NCBI RefSeq assembly: GCF_029975155.1
Contig: NZ_JARKPQ010000200.1
Location: 106,725-170,724 of the forward strand
Length of the DNA: 64,000 nucleotides
Reading direction: 5' to 3'
Source of the DNA: Propionicimonas sp.
GTDB taxonomy: Bacteria; Actinomycetota; Actinomycetes; Propionibacteriales; Propionibacteriaceae
Shown: positions 53,038-61,635 of the stretch, piece by piece
Layout of the letters: every line of letters starts with the position of its first letter
Position numbering within the stretch: the stretch's first letter is position 1
Made by a program: the position numbers and the translations under genes
The notes under the pieces: model-generated
Seen by the model: the letters and a program-made list of their open reading frames with translations, nothing else
Databases searched by the model: none
Told to the model about the DNA's origin: nothing

Positions 53038-53712
53038 ATGGGTTCGGTACTGGTGATCGACGACGACCCGCACATTCGCGAGCTGGTCGCCGCGCTGCTC
53101 GACCGCGCCGGGTTCGCCAGCGCGGCAGCGGCGGACGGACGCCAGGCGCTGCGCGTGCTGGGTGAGACCCAGGTCGACCTGTGCATCGTGGACGCGATGA
53201 TGCCCCTGCTGGACGGCGTCGAGTTCTGCCGCGCCGCCCGCCGCTACCACCCCGAGTTGCCGCTCCTGATGCTCACTGCCAAGGGCCAGCTGGGCGACAA
53301 GGCCCGCGGCTTCGAGGCCGGTGCCGACGACTACCTCGTCAAGCCGTTCGAGGGCGCCGAGCTGATCATGCGGGTGCGGGCCCTGCTGCGGCGCTACCGC
53401 AAGGTGGTCGACCAGACCGCCCGGGCCGGACGGCTGGCCCTCGACAGCGCCGGTCACGTGGCCACGCTGGACGGCACCCCGATCGACCTGCCGCTGAAGG
53501 AGTTCGACCTGCTCTTCCTGCTGGCCGCCCACAAGGGACGCACGTTGACCCGCGAGTTCATCCTCGACGAGGTGTGGGGCTACGGCTTCGACGGCAACAC
53601 CCGCACCCTCGACGTCCACATCAACCGGTTGCGCGACCGGTTCGGCGAGACGAACGGCTTCCGGATCGCCACCGTCCGCGGCCTCGGCTACCGGCTGGAG
53701 GATGTGGCGTGA
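53038..53712 (+). CDS. OmpR/PhoB-family response regulator
   Basis: 224 aa. The receiver domain has acidic pocket DDD (8-10), phospho-acceptor D52 (IVDAMMP) and the switch lysine in YLVKPF. The DNA-binding winged helix is intact (LPLKEFDLLFLLAAHKGRTL, DVHINRLRDRFG, TVRGLGYRLE). GAGAGAGG precedes the ATG. The stop overlaps the sensor kinase start (GTGA). Confidence 0.95.
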   Translation: MGSVLVIDDDPHIRELVAALLDRAGFASAAAADGRQALRVLGETQVDLCIVDAMMPLLDGVEFCRAARRYHPELPLLMLTAKGQLGDKARGFEAGADDYLVKPFEGAELIMRVRALLRRYRKVVDQTARAGRLALDSAGHVATLDGTPIDLPLKEFDLLFLLAAHKGRTLTREFILDEVWGYGFDGNTRTLDVHINRLRDRFGETNGFRIATVRGLGYRLEDVA

Positions 53713-54770
53713 GCGACTCCGGGGAACGGTCGCGGCGCCGGAACCGGTCCCAGGGCACCTGGGCCTGGTGGCAGGTCGCGCGCGGCATGGTTCTCGGTGT
53801 GCTCGCACTCTCCGTCGGGTGGTGGCTGGCGGAGAGGGTCTTCTCGCTGACCGGCCGTCCCCCGGACCTGGTCGCGTACCTGCTTTCGATCGCGCTGGGC
53901 ATCGTGCTTGCCGGTTCGTCCGCTGCGCTGGTGGCGAAGGTGACCGGCCGGTTCGACGACCCGGACCGGATCTGGGACGACCTGGGCGAGGCGATGGACC
54001 GGATCGCCCGCGGCGACTTCTCGGTCCGGCTGAGGGAGCCGCAGCGCGGCGTGCTGGCCGATGTGGTCGCGTCCGTGAACAACATGGCGGCCGGACTCGG
54101 CAGCGTCGAGCACCAACGCCAGGAGTTCATCTCCAACGTGTCCCACGAGATCCAGTCGCCACTCACGTCGATCAGCGGCTTCGCGTCCCTGCTGCGGGAC
54201 GGCGGCCTTGACGGTGCCACCCGCGACCACTATCTGGACGTGATCCACGCCGAGGCGGCCCGGCTCTCCCGGCTGAGCGACAACCTGCTGCGGCTGTCCA
54301 CGCTCGACAGCTCGGACGACATCGAGCGGCAACCCGTCCGGATCGACGAGCAGCTGCGCAGCGTCGTGTTGATGCTCGAACCCCAGTGGACGGGCAAGGG
54401 GCTGGACGTCGAGCTGTCCACCGCTCCCGTCGAGATCGACGCCGACGCCGACATGCTCCGCCAGGTGTGGATCAACCTGGTCGCCAACGCCATCAGGTAC
54501 ACCTCGGACGGTGGCGCGGTCCGGGTGAGCGTGCAGGCCGCGTCCGGCAGCTGCCGGGTGGACGTCACCGACACCGGCATCGGCATCTCGGACGCCGACC
54601 TGCCCCGGGTGTTCGAGCGCTTCTTCCGCGCCGACAAGGCCCGCTCCGGGGAGGGAAACGGGCTGGGCCTGGCGCTGGTGAAACGGATCGCCGACCTGCA
54701 CGGTGGCGAGGTGACCGTCTCGAGCGAACCAGGCGCCGGCTCGACCTTCAGCGTCACCTTGCCGCTCTGA
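53709..54770 (+). CDS. Sensor histidine kinase
   Basis: 353 aa. Two N-terminal membrane helices (about 20-43 and 54-76) have almost no extracytoplasmic loop, so it probably senses the membrane or an associated protein. A HAMP-like segment precedes the DHp domain with phospho-accepting H146 (SNVSHEIQSPLTS). The ATPase domain carries N, G1, F and G2 boxes (VNLVANAIRYT, DTGIGIS, FERFFRAD, GNGLGLALVK). It pairs with the overlapping response regulator and probably controls the ABC exporter downstream. Confidence 0.94.
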   Translation: MSDSGERSRRRNRSQGTWAWWQVARGMVLGVLALSVGWWLAERVFSLTGRPPDLVAYLLSIALGIVLAGSSAALVAKVTGRFDDPDRIWDDLGEAMDRIARGDFSVRLREPQRGVLADVVASVNNMAAGLGSVEHQRQEFISNVSHEIQSPLTSISGFASLLRDGGLDGATRDHYLDVIHAEAARLSRLSDNLLRLSTLDSSDDIERQPVRIDEQLRSVVLMLEPQWTGKGLDVELSTAPVEIDADADMLRQVWINLVANAIRYTSDGGAVRVSVQAASGSCRVDVTDTGIGISDADLPRVFERFFRADKARSGEGNGLGLALVKRIADLHGGEVTVSSEPGAGSTFSVTLPL

Positions 54771-54798
54771 GTTCGCCAAGCGCTCCCACCACCACTAC

Positions 54799-54874
54799 TC
54801 GAGCGACCCATCACCGCTCGTCGAGCGACCCCACAACCGCTCATCGAGCCTGTCGAGATGCCGGTGGTCTCGAC
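54799..54874. repeat. TCGAGC tandem repeat and GTCGAGA palindrome
   Basis: TCGAGCGACCC...CGCTCR units of 22 and 23 bp start at 54799 and 54821. GTCGAGA (54852) and TCTCGAC (54868) form a short dyad. Member of the dispersed family. Confidence 0.55.
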
Positions 54875-54886
54875 CAGCGATCTGGG

Positions 54887-54930
54887 GTTTACATCCCGTT
54901 GTCACCGCGTTGACACGCCGTTGACGTCGA
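54887..54930 (+). promoter_or_regulatory. Four tandem 11-bp boxes upstream of the ABC exporter (response-regulator site)
   Basis: GTTTACATCCC, GTTGTCACCGC, GTTGACACGCC and GTTGACGTCGA follow one another without a gap. An 11-bp direct-repeat array is the geometry recognised by OmpR/PhoB-type regulators (actinobacterial PhoP boxes have the same period). The downstream gene starts at 54974. Confidence 0.6.
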
Positions 54931-54973
54931 CCTCCCAGACTGACTCTCGAACTCGAGACGGAGGAAGATCGAT

Positions 54974-55783
54974 ATGCCAGCGGTGATCGAGGTCGTGGAC
55001 CTCGTCAAGCAGTACAAGAAGTCCCCGGAACCCGCGGTGGACGGGGTGAGCTTCAGCGTGGCCGAGGGTGAGTTCTTCGCCTTCCTCGGACCGAACGGGG
55101 CGGGCAAGACCACCACGATCTCGATCCTCACCACCACGCTGAGCAAGACCTCCGGCACGGTCCGGATCGCGGGCTACGACGTCGACGCGCAGGACCGCCA
55201 GGTGCGCGAGCACATCGGCGTCATCGCACAGCGGCCCAGCATGGACCGCTCGCTGACCGCCGAGGAGAACATCCGCATCCACGCCTGCCTCTACGGGCTC
55301 TACGGCTACCGTCCGTCGTTCCGGATGATGCCGGCCGAGTACCGCGACCGCGTCCAGCAACTGGCCGACGTCGTCGGCATGCGCGACTCGCTCAACACGC
55401 GCGTGGGCAAGCTCTCCGGCGGCATGGCCCGCAAGTTCGAGGTCGTCCGCTCGCTGATGCACACCCCGCACGTCCTGTTCCTGGACGAGCCCACCCAGGG
55501 GCTCGACGCGGTGGCCCGCCACGATCTGTGGGACTACCTCGACCACGTTCGCCGCGAGTGGGGGACGACGGTCTTCCTCACCACGCACTACATCGACGAG
55601 GCCGAGTCCGCGGACACGGTCTGCCTGATCAACCGCGGGAAGATCGCCCTGTGCTGCCCGCCGGAGCAGATGAAGCGCAGCCTCGGCGCGGACACGCTCG
55701 AGGACGCCTACGTCGACCTCCTGCGCCGCGACGGTGCCGATCACCTGGACGCCCTGGAGCTTGGACGGGGGACCGCGGCATGA
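54974..55783 (+). CDS. ABC transporter ATP-binding protein (DrrA-like)
   Basis: 269 aa. Walker A GPNGAGKTTT, signature LSGGMARKFEV, Walker B VLFLDEPTQGLD and the H-loop TTHYIDEAES are intact. The C-terminus (RGKIALCCPPEQMKRSLGAD) resembles drug- or lipid-exporting DrrA/NodI-type ATPases. AGGAGGAAG-like site upstream. The stop overlaps the permease start (ATGA). Confidence 0.95.
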   Translation: MPAVIEVVDLVKQYKKSPEPAVDGVSFSVAEGEFFAFLGPNGAGKTTTISILTTTLSKTSGTVRIAGYDVDAQDRQVREHIGVIAQRPSMDRSLTAEENIRIHACLYGLYGYRPSFRMMPAEYRDRVQQLADVVGMRDSLNTRVGKLSGGMARKFEVVRSLMHTPHVLFLDEPTQGLDAVARHDLWDYLDHVRREWGTTVFLTTHYIDEAESADTVCLINRGKIALCCPPEQMKRSLGADTLEDAYVDLLRRDGADHLDALELGRGTAA

Positions 55784-56613
55784 GCAGCATCGCGCTGGCG
55801 GCCGGATCGGCCCGCCCCAGGACATCCCGCTTCGCCCGGGAGTTGAACGCGATGGTGGCCGTCGCAGCCCGGGACATCACCATCACCCTGAAGAGCCCGG
55901 GCACCGTGGTGCTGAGCCTGGTCATGCCGCTGCTGATGATGGGCATGATCGGCGGCAACCTGATGCAGAACATGGCCGGCGGCCTGGGCTTCGACTTCGG
56001 TGAGTTCATGCTGGTCGGGATGCTGGTCAACATGCTCTTCATGATGACCACGATGGGCATGGTCACCCTGGTCGACGACAGCGACGACAACTACTCCGCC
56101 GAACTGCTGGTCTCGCCGGTGTCGCGGTACTCGATCGTGATCGGCAAGATCGTCGGGTCGTCGTTCATGGCGATCGTGTCGTGCCTGGGAGTGCTGGTCG
56201 TGGGGCTGGTGATGGGCATCACCCTGACAGGGTGGCAACTGCTGGCGCTGCTCGCGCTCGCGCCGCTGATGTGCCTGTCCGGCGGGGCTCTGGCGATGAT
56301 CGTGATGGGTGTGATCAAGAGCAACAAGGCGGCCAACATCGCCGTGATGCTGATCACGATGCCGCAGATGTTCCTGTCCGGTGTGATCATCCCGATCGGG
56401 AGCTCGAGCGGCGTCCTGTTCGTGCTGAGCCGGATCCTGCCGATGACCTACTGCGTCGACCTCGGCCGCGCGGTGGTGTACGCCGGCAGCCCGGACTTCG
56501 ACTCCGTCGTGATGTTCAACCCGATGGTCAGCCTGGTGGCGATCATCACCCTCACCGTGATCTGTCTGGTGGTGGGGACGTACCTCTACGCGCGCTCGGA
56601 GAAGAACCGCTGA
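55780..56613 (+). CDS. ABC-2 type permease (DrrB-like)
   Basis: 277 aa with six helices, several Met-rich (PLLMMGMIGGNLMQNM, LFMMTTMGMVTL). The conserved cytoplasmic segment LLVSPVSRYSIVIGKIVG and the PQMFLSGVIIP turn identify the ABC-2/DrrB family. With the ATPase it would export a lipophilic compound. It is probably induced by the two-component system just upstream. Confidence 0.93.
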   Translation: MSSIALAAGSARPRTSRFARELNAMVAVAARDITITLKSPGTVVLSLVMPLLMMGMIGGNLMQNMAGGLGFDFGEFMLVGMLVNMLFMMTTMGMVTLVDDSDDNYSAELLVSPVSRYSIVIGKIVGSSFMAIVSCLGVLVVGLVMGITLTGWQLLALLALAPLMCLSGGALAMIVMGVIKSNKAANIAVMLITMPQMFLSGVIIPIGSSSGVLFVLSRILPMTYCVDLGRAVVYAGSPDFDSVVMFNPMVSLVAIITLTVICLVVGTYLYARSEKNR

Positions 56614-56685
56614 CGGCGTTCGGCAGGCAACGTTCGGCAAGGGTTCACCGGGCTGTCACAGGGGCGAGCTACCCTTGCCAACAAC

Positions 56686-57537
56686 ATGAAGAACAGTGAA
56701 CTGGCGGCCTGGAGGCCGCGAGTGGTGGCACTGGACATCGACGGGACGCTCGTCGATCACGAGGGAGTGCTACCCACCGAAGTACGCCGATCGGTTCGGC
56801 GAGTCACGGCGGCCGGGGTTCCGGTCGTCCTCACGACGGGGCGCAGTTGGCATGCCACGCGTCCGGTCTTCGAGCAACTGGGGCTTCCTTCGGGACCCGC
56901 AGTTGCATCCAATGGCGCGGTGACGGTCGGCTTCCCGCCGTTCGAGCTGCGCCGGGTCGTCACCTTCGACCCGGCCGATGTGATCGACAAGGTGCTCCGC
57001 GAGCACCCGACCGCCGCGATTGCCGCAGAGGTGATCGGGCAGGGCTACCGGGTGACCCGGCAGTTCCCCGACGGCGACCTGACGGGCTCCATCGAGGAGG
57101 TCAGCGTCGAGGACCTGGCCGGCAGCGACGTCACCCGCATCGTGGTGCGCGACCCGGCGTCCTCCGATGTGGAGTTCATCGCACTGGCCGAGCGTCTCGG
57201 CCTGCACGGGGTGAGCTACTCGGTCGGCTGGAGTGCCTGGCTCGACATCGCCCCCGCCGGGGTGAACAAGGCCACGGCGCTCGCGAAGGTGGTCGCCGAA
57301 CTCGGCTACTCCGCCGCGGACGTGCTGGCGATCGGCGACGGCCGCAACGACATCGAGATGCTCACCTGGGCAGGACGCGGCGTCGCGATCGGCGACGCCT
57401 GCGCGGAGGTCTGCGCGGCGGCCGACCATGTCACCGCCACGTTCGCCGAGAACGGGACGGCACGTGAGCTCGACCGCTGGTTCGCCAGCCACCGGGTGCG
57501 CGGCCGCGTCCCGGAACCGAGCGTCCTCGCGTCCTGA
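56686..57537 (+). CDS. HAD-superfamily (Cof-type) phosphatase
   Basis: 283 aa. HAD motif I is ALDIDGTLV, motif II TTGRSW, motif III includes VNKATAL, and motif IV is IGDGRNDIEML; a C2 cap lies between. Substrates of this group are small phosphosugars or nucleotides. In actinobacteria a similar gene lies near serS; here the two-component/ABC block separates them. A TACCCT box lies 12 nt before the ATG. Confidence 0.92.
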   Translation: MKNSELAAWRPRVVALDIDGTLVDHEGVLPTEVRRSVRRVTAAGVPVVLTTGRSWHATRPVFEQLGLPSGPAVASNGAVTVGFPPFELRRVVTFDPADVIDKVLREHPTAAIAAEVIGQGYRVTRQFPDGDLTGSIEEVSVEDLAGSDVTRIVVRDPASSDVEFIALAERLGLHGVSYSVGWSAWLDIAPAGVNKATALAKVVAELGYSAADVLAIGDGRNDIEMLTWAGRGVAIGDACAEVCAAADHVTATFAENGTARELDRWFASHRVRGRVPEPSVLAS

Positions 57538-57589
57538 TGCCACCGCTGACACGTCGGTTGCGAAGACGTCGGTGAGTGAAGGATCGGGC

Positions 57590-58135
57590 GTGGATGCCGT
57601 GGAACTGACCACCAGCAGGCTGCTGGTGCGCCGCTTCCGCGCGTCCGACGGCCCGGGTCTGCACGGCTACCTGTCCCGTGCCGAAGCCGTCCGGTTCGAG
57701 CCCTACCCGCCGCAGTCCCCCGCGGACTGCGATCGGCTGGCGGTCGAGCGGGCGGCGAGCCCCGACTTCTGGGCGGTCTGCCTGGGCGGGAGCGACGAGC
57801 TGATCGGGAACCTCTACCTGCACCGTCACGAGCCGCTGGCCTGGCGCACCTATGAGCTCGGCTACGTGTTCCACCCCGACCACTGGGGCCGTGGTTACGC
57901 CACCGAGGCCGCGGCCGGACTGGTGAGCTGGTGCTTCGAGCACCAGGGAGCCCATCGGGTCGAGGCCCGGTGCGATCCGGTGAACGCGGCCTCCTGGCGG
58001 CTGCTCGAGCGGCTCGGCTGCCGTCGGGAGGGCCACCTGCTGCAGAACGCGAGCTTCGTCGACGATGCGGCCGGCAACCCCGTCTGGAAGGACACCTACC
58101 TCTACGCGGTGCTCGCGGCGGAATGGGGCCGGTAG
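57590..58135 (+). CDS. GNAT N-acetyltransferase (RimJ/RimL type)
   Basis: 181 aa. LTTSRLLVRRFRASDGPGLH opens a RimJ/RimL-like fold. FHPDHWGRGYATEA is the acetyl-CoA loop (R-x-x-G-x-A/G), and NAASWRLLERLGCRREGHLL the final strand-helix. GTG 57590 follows AAGGA with 7-nt spacing. The acceptor (protein N-terminus, antibiotic or amino sugar) is unknown. Confidence 0.9.
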   Translation: MDAVELTTSRLLVRRFRASDGPGLHGYLSRAEAVRFEPYPPQSPADCDRLAVERAASPDFWAVCLGGSDELIGNLYLHRHEPLAWRTYELGYVFHPDHWGRGYATEAAAGLVSWCFEHQGAHRVEARCDPVNAASWRLLERLGCRREGHLLQNASFVDDAAGNPVWKDTYLYAVLAAEWGR

Positions 58136-58233
58136 CCGTCGAGCTCTGCGCCGTCGGTGTCCCGCACGCTGGGGACTGCGGCGTGCGCGCCCACACGACT
58201 ACCCTGAATCGGTCAGCCGAGACAGGAGTCGTC

Positions 58234-59571
58234 GTGGTGCACCCGTACCTGCGTGAACCGGAGTTCATCACGTCCCTGAAGGACGGCACGGTCAAGCAGC
58301 TCAACCCGTTCAGCGGTACGGAGGTGTGGACGGTGGCCGGGCGCGGCAACCGTCCGATGGGCATCACCCTGCCCGACCCGGTCCCGCTCGACCCCGCCGG
58401 TCACGGCCACTACTGCCCGTTCTGCGAGGGTCGCTACGCGGAGACGCCGCCGGAGAAGTCCCGGGTGATCCGGCTGCCGGACGGCGCGTGGGAGACCAGG
58501 TACCGCACCCCTGCCGAGGAACTGGACGCGACGGTCGCCGAGTTCCGGCGGATCCCGAACCTGTTCGAGATCCTCTCCTACGACTACTGGCACGAGAACT
58601 ACGGCTATGAGCTGCCGCCCCGCGTCCGGGACCGGAAGGCGGCCTACCTGGCGTCGCCCGCCGGACGGGAACACGTCCTCGCCGTCGTCCGCAACAAGCT
58701 GCGCGCCGGCGGACGCAGCGACGAGATGATCGATGCGCTCGGCGAGGAGGGCCAGCTGGAGGCCGCGTCCGGGTTCTTCGGGGGCGGGCACGACGTCATC
58801 GTCGCGCGACGCCACTACGTCGACGGGGCGACCGACAACACCCAGCTGTCCGCGTCCGGCACGCTCACCCCGGAGGAGCACGACCGGTTCATGGCGTTCA
58901 CGGTGGAGTCGACCGCCGCCCTGTTCGACCTCAACCGGTACGCCCGCTATGTGGCGGTGTTCCAGAACTGGCTGCGGCCGGCGGGCGCGTCCTTCGACCA
59001 CCTGCACAAGCAGTTGGTGGCGATCGACGAGCGCGGCATCCAGCACGAGCTGGCGATGGAGCGGCTGCGCAGCAATCCGAACATCTACAACGAGTACGGC
59101 GTGAACTATGCGTCGTACCGGAACCTGGTGCTCGCCGAGAACGACCATGCGATCGCGTTCTCCGGCTTCGGTCATCGCTACCCGACGATCGAGATCTATT
59201 CGAAGTCGGAGTCGTGCGACCCCTGGAACCACACGCCCGAGGAGCTTCGGGCGGTCTCCGACCTCGTCCACGCCATGCACGCCGCGACCGGGGTGGCCGT
59301 GCCCTGCAACGAGGAGTGGCACTACCGTCCCATCGACACCGATCTGGCCATGCCGTGGCGGGTGATGCTGAAGTGGCGCACCTCGACCATCGCCGGCTTC
59401 GAGGGCGCGACCAAGATCTACCTGAACACGATCGACCCGTACGCCCTGCGCGACCGGATCGTGCCGCAGCTGTTCTCGCTGCGCGACCAGCGCCGGATCG
59501 CGGACATGAAGATCGCGACCGAGTGCCCGTGCCGGCCCAACAGCCTGCGCTACCGGACGAACCGCACCTAG
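58234..59571 (+). CDS. DUF4921 family, galactose-1-phosphate uridylyltransferase-like (HIT fold)
   Basis: 445 aa. CPFCEGRYAETPPE is a GalT-type zinc-binding CxxC, and ASFDHLHKQLVAI contains the HxHxQ HIT catalytic motif. SYDYWHENYGYELPP and NEEWHYRPIDTDL are further conserved blocks of DUF4921. It is probably a nucleotidyl-transfer or phosphorylase-type enzyme on a nucleoside diphosphate sugar; the true substrate is not known. GTG 58234 has AGGAG at 5-nt spacing. Confidence 0.85.
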   Translation: MVHPYLREPEFITSLKDGTVKQLNPFSGTEVWTVAGRGNRPMGITLPDPVPLDPAGHGHYCPFCEGRYAETPPEKSRVIRLPDGAWETRYRTPAEELDATVAEFRRIPNLFEILSYDYWHENYGYELPPRVRDRKAAYLASPAGREHVLAVVRNKLRAGGRSDEMIDALGEEGQLEAASGFFGGGHDVIVARRHYVDGATDNTQLSASGTLTPEEHDRFMAFTVESTAALFDLNRYARYVAVFQNWLRPAGASFDHLHKQLVAIDERGIQHELAMERLRSNPNIYNEYGVNYASYRNLVLAENDHAIAFSGFGHRYPTIEIYSKSESCDPWNHTPEELRAVSDLVHAMHAATGVAVPCNEEWHYRPIDTDLAMPWRVMLKWRTSTIAGFEGATKIYLNTIDPYALRDRIVPQLFSLRDQRRIADMKIATECPCRPNSLRYRTNRT

Positions 59572-59588
59572 CCCGCGCCGGCAGCCCT

Positions 59589-59666
59589 TGACGCGATCCG
59601 GCCACTCCAGGTTTCACTCCAGTCGCTGGCGTCACACCTGAGCGTTTGGGTGGCTGGATCGCGACA
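59589..59666 (-). repeat. 78-bp palindromic element, copy D
   Basis: Begins TGACGCGATCCGGCCAC and ends GTGGCTGGATCGCGACA. The minus-strand orientation is inferred from the internal GTGTGACG block. Confidence 0.8.
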
Positions 59667-59717
59667 AGCGGCGAACCGGCGATGTCCGGGGCCTTCCGCG
59701 GCGGTCTCCGTTGTCCA

Positions 59718-59795
59718 TGACGCGATCTGGCCACGCGAGCGTCCAGCTGTGGCGGCAGGGGCAGGTGGGACGGCGGGAGTGGCCGGATCGCGACA
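59718..59795 (+). repeat. 78-bp palindromic element, copy E
   Basis: Begins TGACGCGATCTGGCCAC and ends GTGGCCGGATCGCGACA, with arms matching at 16 of 17 positions. It is 51 bp from copy D; the pair fills the gap between the DUF4921 and aldo-keto reductase genes. Confidence 0.85.
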
Positions 59796-59838
59796 CGAGG
59801 CTTGGGGCGGGGTCCGGTTGACGGCTAGCGTCGACGGC

Positions 59839-60660
59839 ATGATGCTCAACGACGGACACTCCCTGCCGGCGATCGGCTTCGGCACCTTCCCGCTGCGTGG
59901 CTCGGCGGGGGTCGACGCGATGGTCAGTGCGCTGCGACAGGGCTACCGGCTGATCGACTCCGCGGTGAACTACGAGAACGAGGGTGCGGTCGGCGAGGCG
60001 GTCCGGCATTCGGGGGTGCCCCGGGACGAGATCGCGATCACCTCCAAACTGCCCGGCCGCCACCACGCCTACGCCGACGCGGTGACGTGTGTCCACGAGT
60101 CGCTGTACCGGATGCAGCTCGACCACATCGACCTGTACCTGATCCACTGGCCGTTGCCGCGCGTCGACCGGTACGTCGAGGCGTGGCAGGCGCTCATCGA
60201 CTTGCAGCGGGACGGCGTGCTGCGGTCGATCGGCGTCAGCAACTTCCTGCCCGAGCACCTGGACCGGATCATCGCCGAGACCGGTGTGACACCCGCGGTG
60301 AACCAGATCGAGCTGCATCCGTACTTCCCGCAGGAACAGCAGCGACAGGTGGACGCCGAGCGCGGCATCGTGACCGAGGCGTGGAGCCCGCTGGGCCGGG
60401 CCGGGGAGGTCATGCGGGATCCGGTCGTGACCGGCATCGCGGACGCCGTGGGTCGCACGCCGGTTCAGGTCGTGCTGCGGTGGCACCTCCAGCTCGGCAC
60501 GCTCCCGCTGCCGAAGGCCGCCTCTGCCAGCCGGCAGCTCGAGAACCTCTCGGTGTTCGACTTCGAACTGGACGACGCGCAAGTGGCGGCGATCACCGCC
60601 CTCGGTCGCCCGGACGGTCGGCTGTTCGGCGCGGACCCCGCCACCCACGAGGAGTTCTGA
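59839..60660 (+). CDS. Aldo-keto reductase (AKR5-like)
   Basis: 273 aa. The tetrad is visible: Asp/Tyr in DSAVNYENE, Lys in TSKLPG and His in LIHWPLP. SIGVSNFLPEHLD and EAWSPLGRAGEV are family motifs. It would reduce small aldehydes or ketones with NADPH; 2,5-diketogluconate or methylglyoxal reductases are the nearest groups. A TAGCGT box 9 nt upstream suggests a leaderless transcript. Confidence 0.92.
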   Translation: MMLNDGHSLPAIGFGTFPLRGSAGVDAMVSALRQGYRLIDSAVNYENEGAVGEAVRHSGVPRDEIAITSKLPGRHHAYADAVTCVHESLYRMQLDHIDLYLIHWPLPRVDRYVEAWQALIDLQRDGVLRSIGVSNFLPEHLDRIIAETGVTPAVNQIELHPYFPQEQQRQVDAERGIVTEAWSPLGRAGEVMRDPVVTGIADAVGRTPVQVVLRWHLQLGTLPLPKAASASRQLENLSVFDFELDDAQVAAITALGRPDGRLFGADPATHEEF

Positions 60661-60817
60661 CTCGCGGCGCCCTTCGCGACGCGCTCGGGGAGCGTGATGC
60701 GGAGACTTTCTGGTCGTGTGGTTGCCCGGAAACGACGACTCGGCCGATGGCCCTCGTCCGGCGTTCCGGGCCGGGACGAGGATGGGATGCGCAGATCCCT
60801 GTGACAGGAGGTCGAGG

Positions 60818-61555
60818 ATGATCGCGATCATCGCGGCGCTGCCGGACGAGCTGTCGGCCATCGAGGCGGCCGCGGCGGCCGAGGGGCCGCTGGAGGAGCG
60901 TCTCGTCGCCGGCCAGCGGCTGCGCACCGGCCGGCTCTGCGGACGCGACGTCGTGCTCGCGCTGTCGGGCGTCGGCAAGGTGGCGGCGGCATCCGCCGCG
61001 ACGGTGCTGGCCGAGCGCGCGTCCGCGGTCGTCATGGTGGGCACCGCCGGCGGGCTGGGCCTCGGCGTGGAGCCCGGCGACGTGGTGGTCGCGGCGGAGC
61101 TGCTGCAGCACGACCTGGACGCCCGGCCGCTCTGGGAACGCTGGGTGGTGCCGTCGCTCGGCATCGCCCGCGTGCCGGCCGACCCCGGCCTGACCGGGGC
61201 GCTCGCCGCTGCGGCGGAAGTGGTGGTGGGCCGGCACCGCCCCGACCTCGCCGAACTCGGGCTCGACCGCCCGCACTGGCACCTCGGCCTGGTCGCGTCG
61301 GGGGACGCCTTCGTGGCCACGGCGGAGGAGTCCGCGCGGCTGCGGGCCGATCTTCCGGACGCGCTCGCCGTGGAGATGGAGGGTGCGGCGCTCGCTCAGG
61401 TCTGTCACGCCGCAGGCGTCCCGTTCGCTGTCGCGCGCACGATCTCCGACCGCGCGGACCACACGGCGCTGGTCGACTTCCCGACCTTCCTCACCCGGGT
61501 GGCCGCCCCGTACGCGCGCGATCTCGTGGTCACTGCGCTGCCCTGGTGCCCGTGA
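60818..61555 (+). CDS. 5'-methylthioadenosine/S-adenosylhomocysteine nucleosidase-like (MTAN, PNP_UDP_1)
   Basis: 245 aa. MIAIIAALPDELSAIE, SGVGKVAAASAATVL and VVMVGTAGGLG are typical of MTAN. ASGDAFVATAEES and AVEMEGAALAQVCHAAGVPF contain the catalytic Asp/Glu region, and ARTISDRAD the final acidic residue. It would cleave MTA/SAH or a related nucleoside. AGGAGG lies 5 nt before the ATG. The 157-bp upstream gap shows no clear riboswitch. Confidence 0.9.
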   Translation: MIAIIAALPDELSAIEAAAAAEGPLEERLVAGQRLRTGRLCGRDVVLALSGVGKVAAASAATVLAERASAVVMVGTAGGLGLGVEPGDVVVAAELLQHDLDARPLWERWVVPSLGIARVPADPGLTGALAAAAEVVVGRHRPDLAELGLDRPHWHLGLVASGDAFVATAEESARLRADLPDALAVEMEGAALAQVCHAAGVPFAVARTISDRADHTALVDFPTFLTRVAAPYARDLVVTALPWCP

Positions 61556-61635
61556 CCGGGCACCGGTCGTGGCCCGGGACGGGACGGCCTGAGTGAGCCT
61601 GACTAGGGATCGAGCAGGCGCAGTACCATACAGCC

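Noticed and set aside
60661..60817. Possible SAM/SAH riboswitch before the MTAN-like gene
   Set aside because: No conserved riboswitch core or pseudoknot pattern could be recognised by eye.
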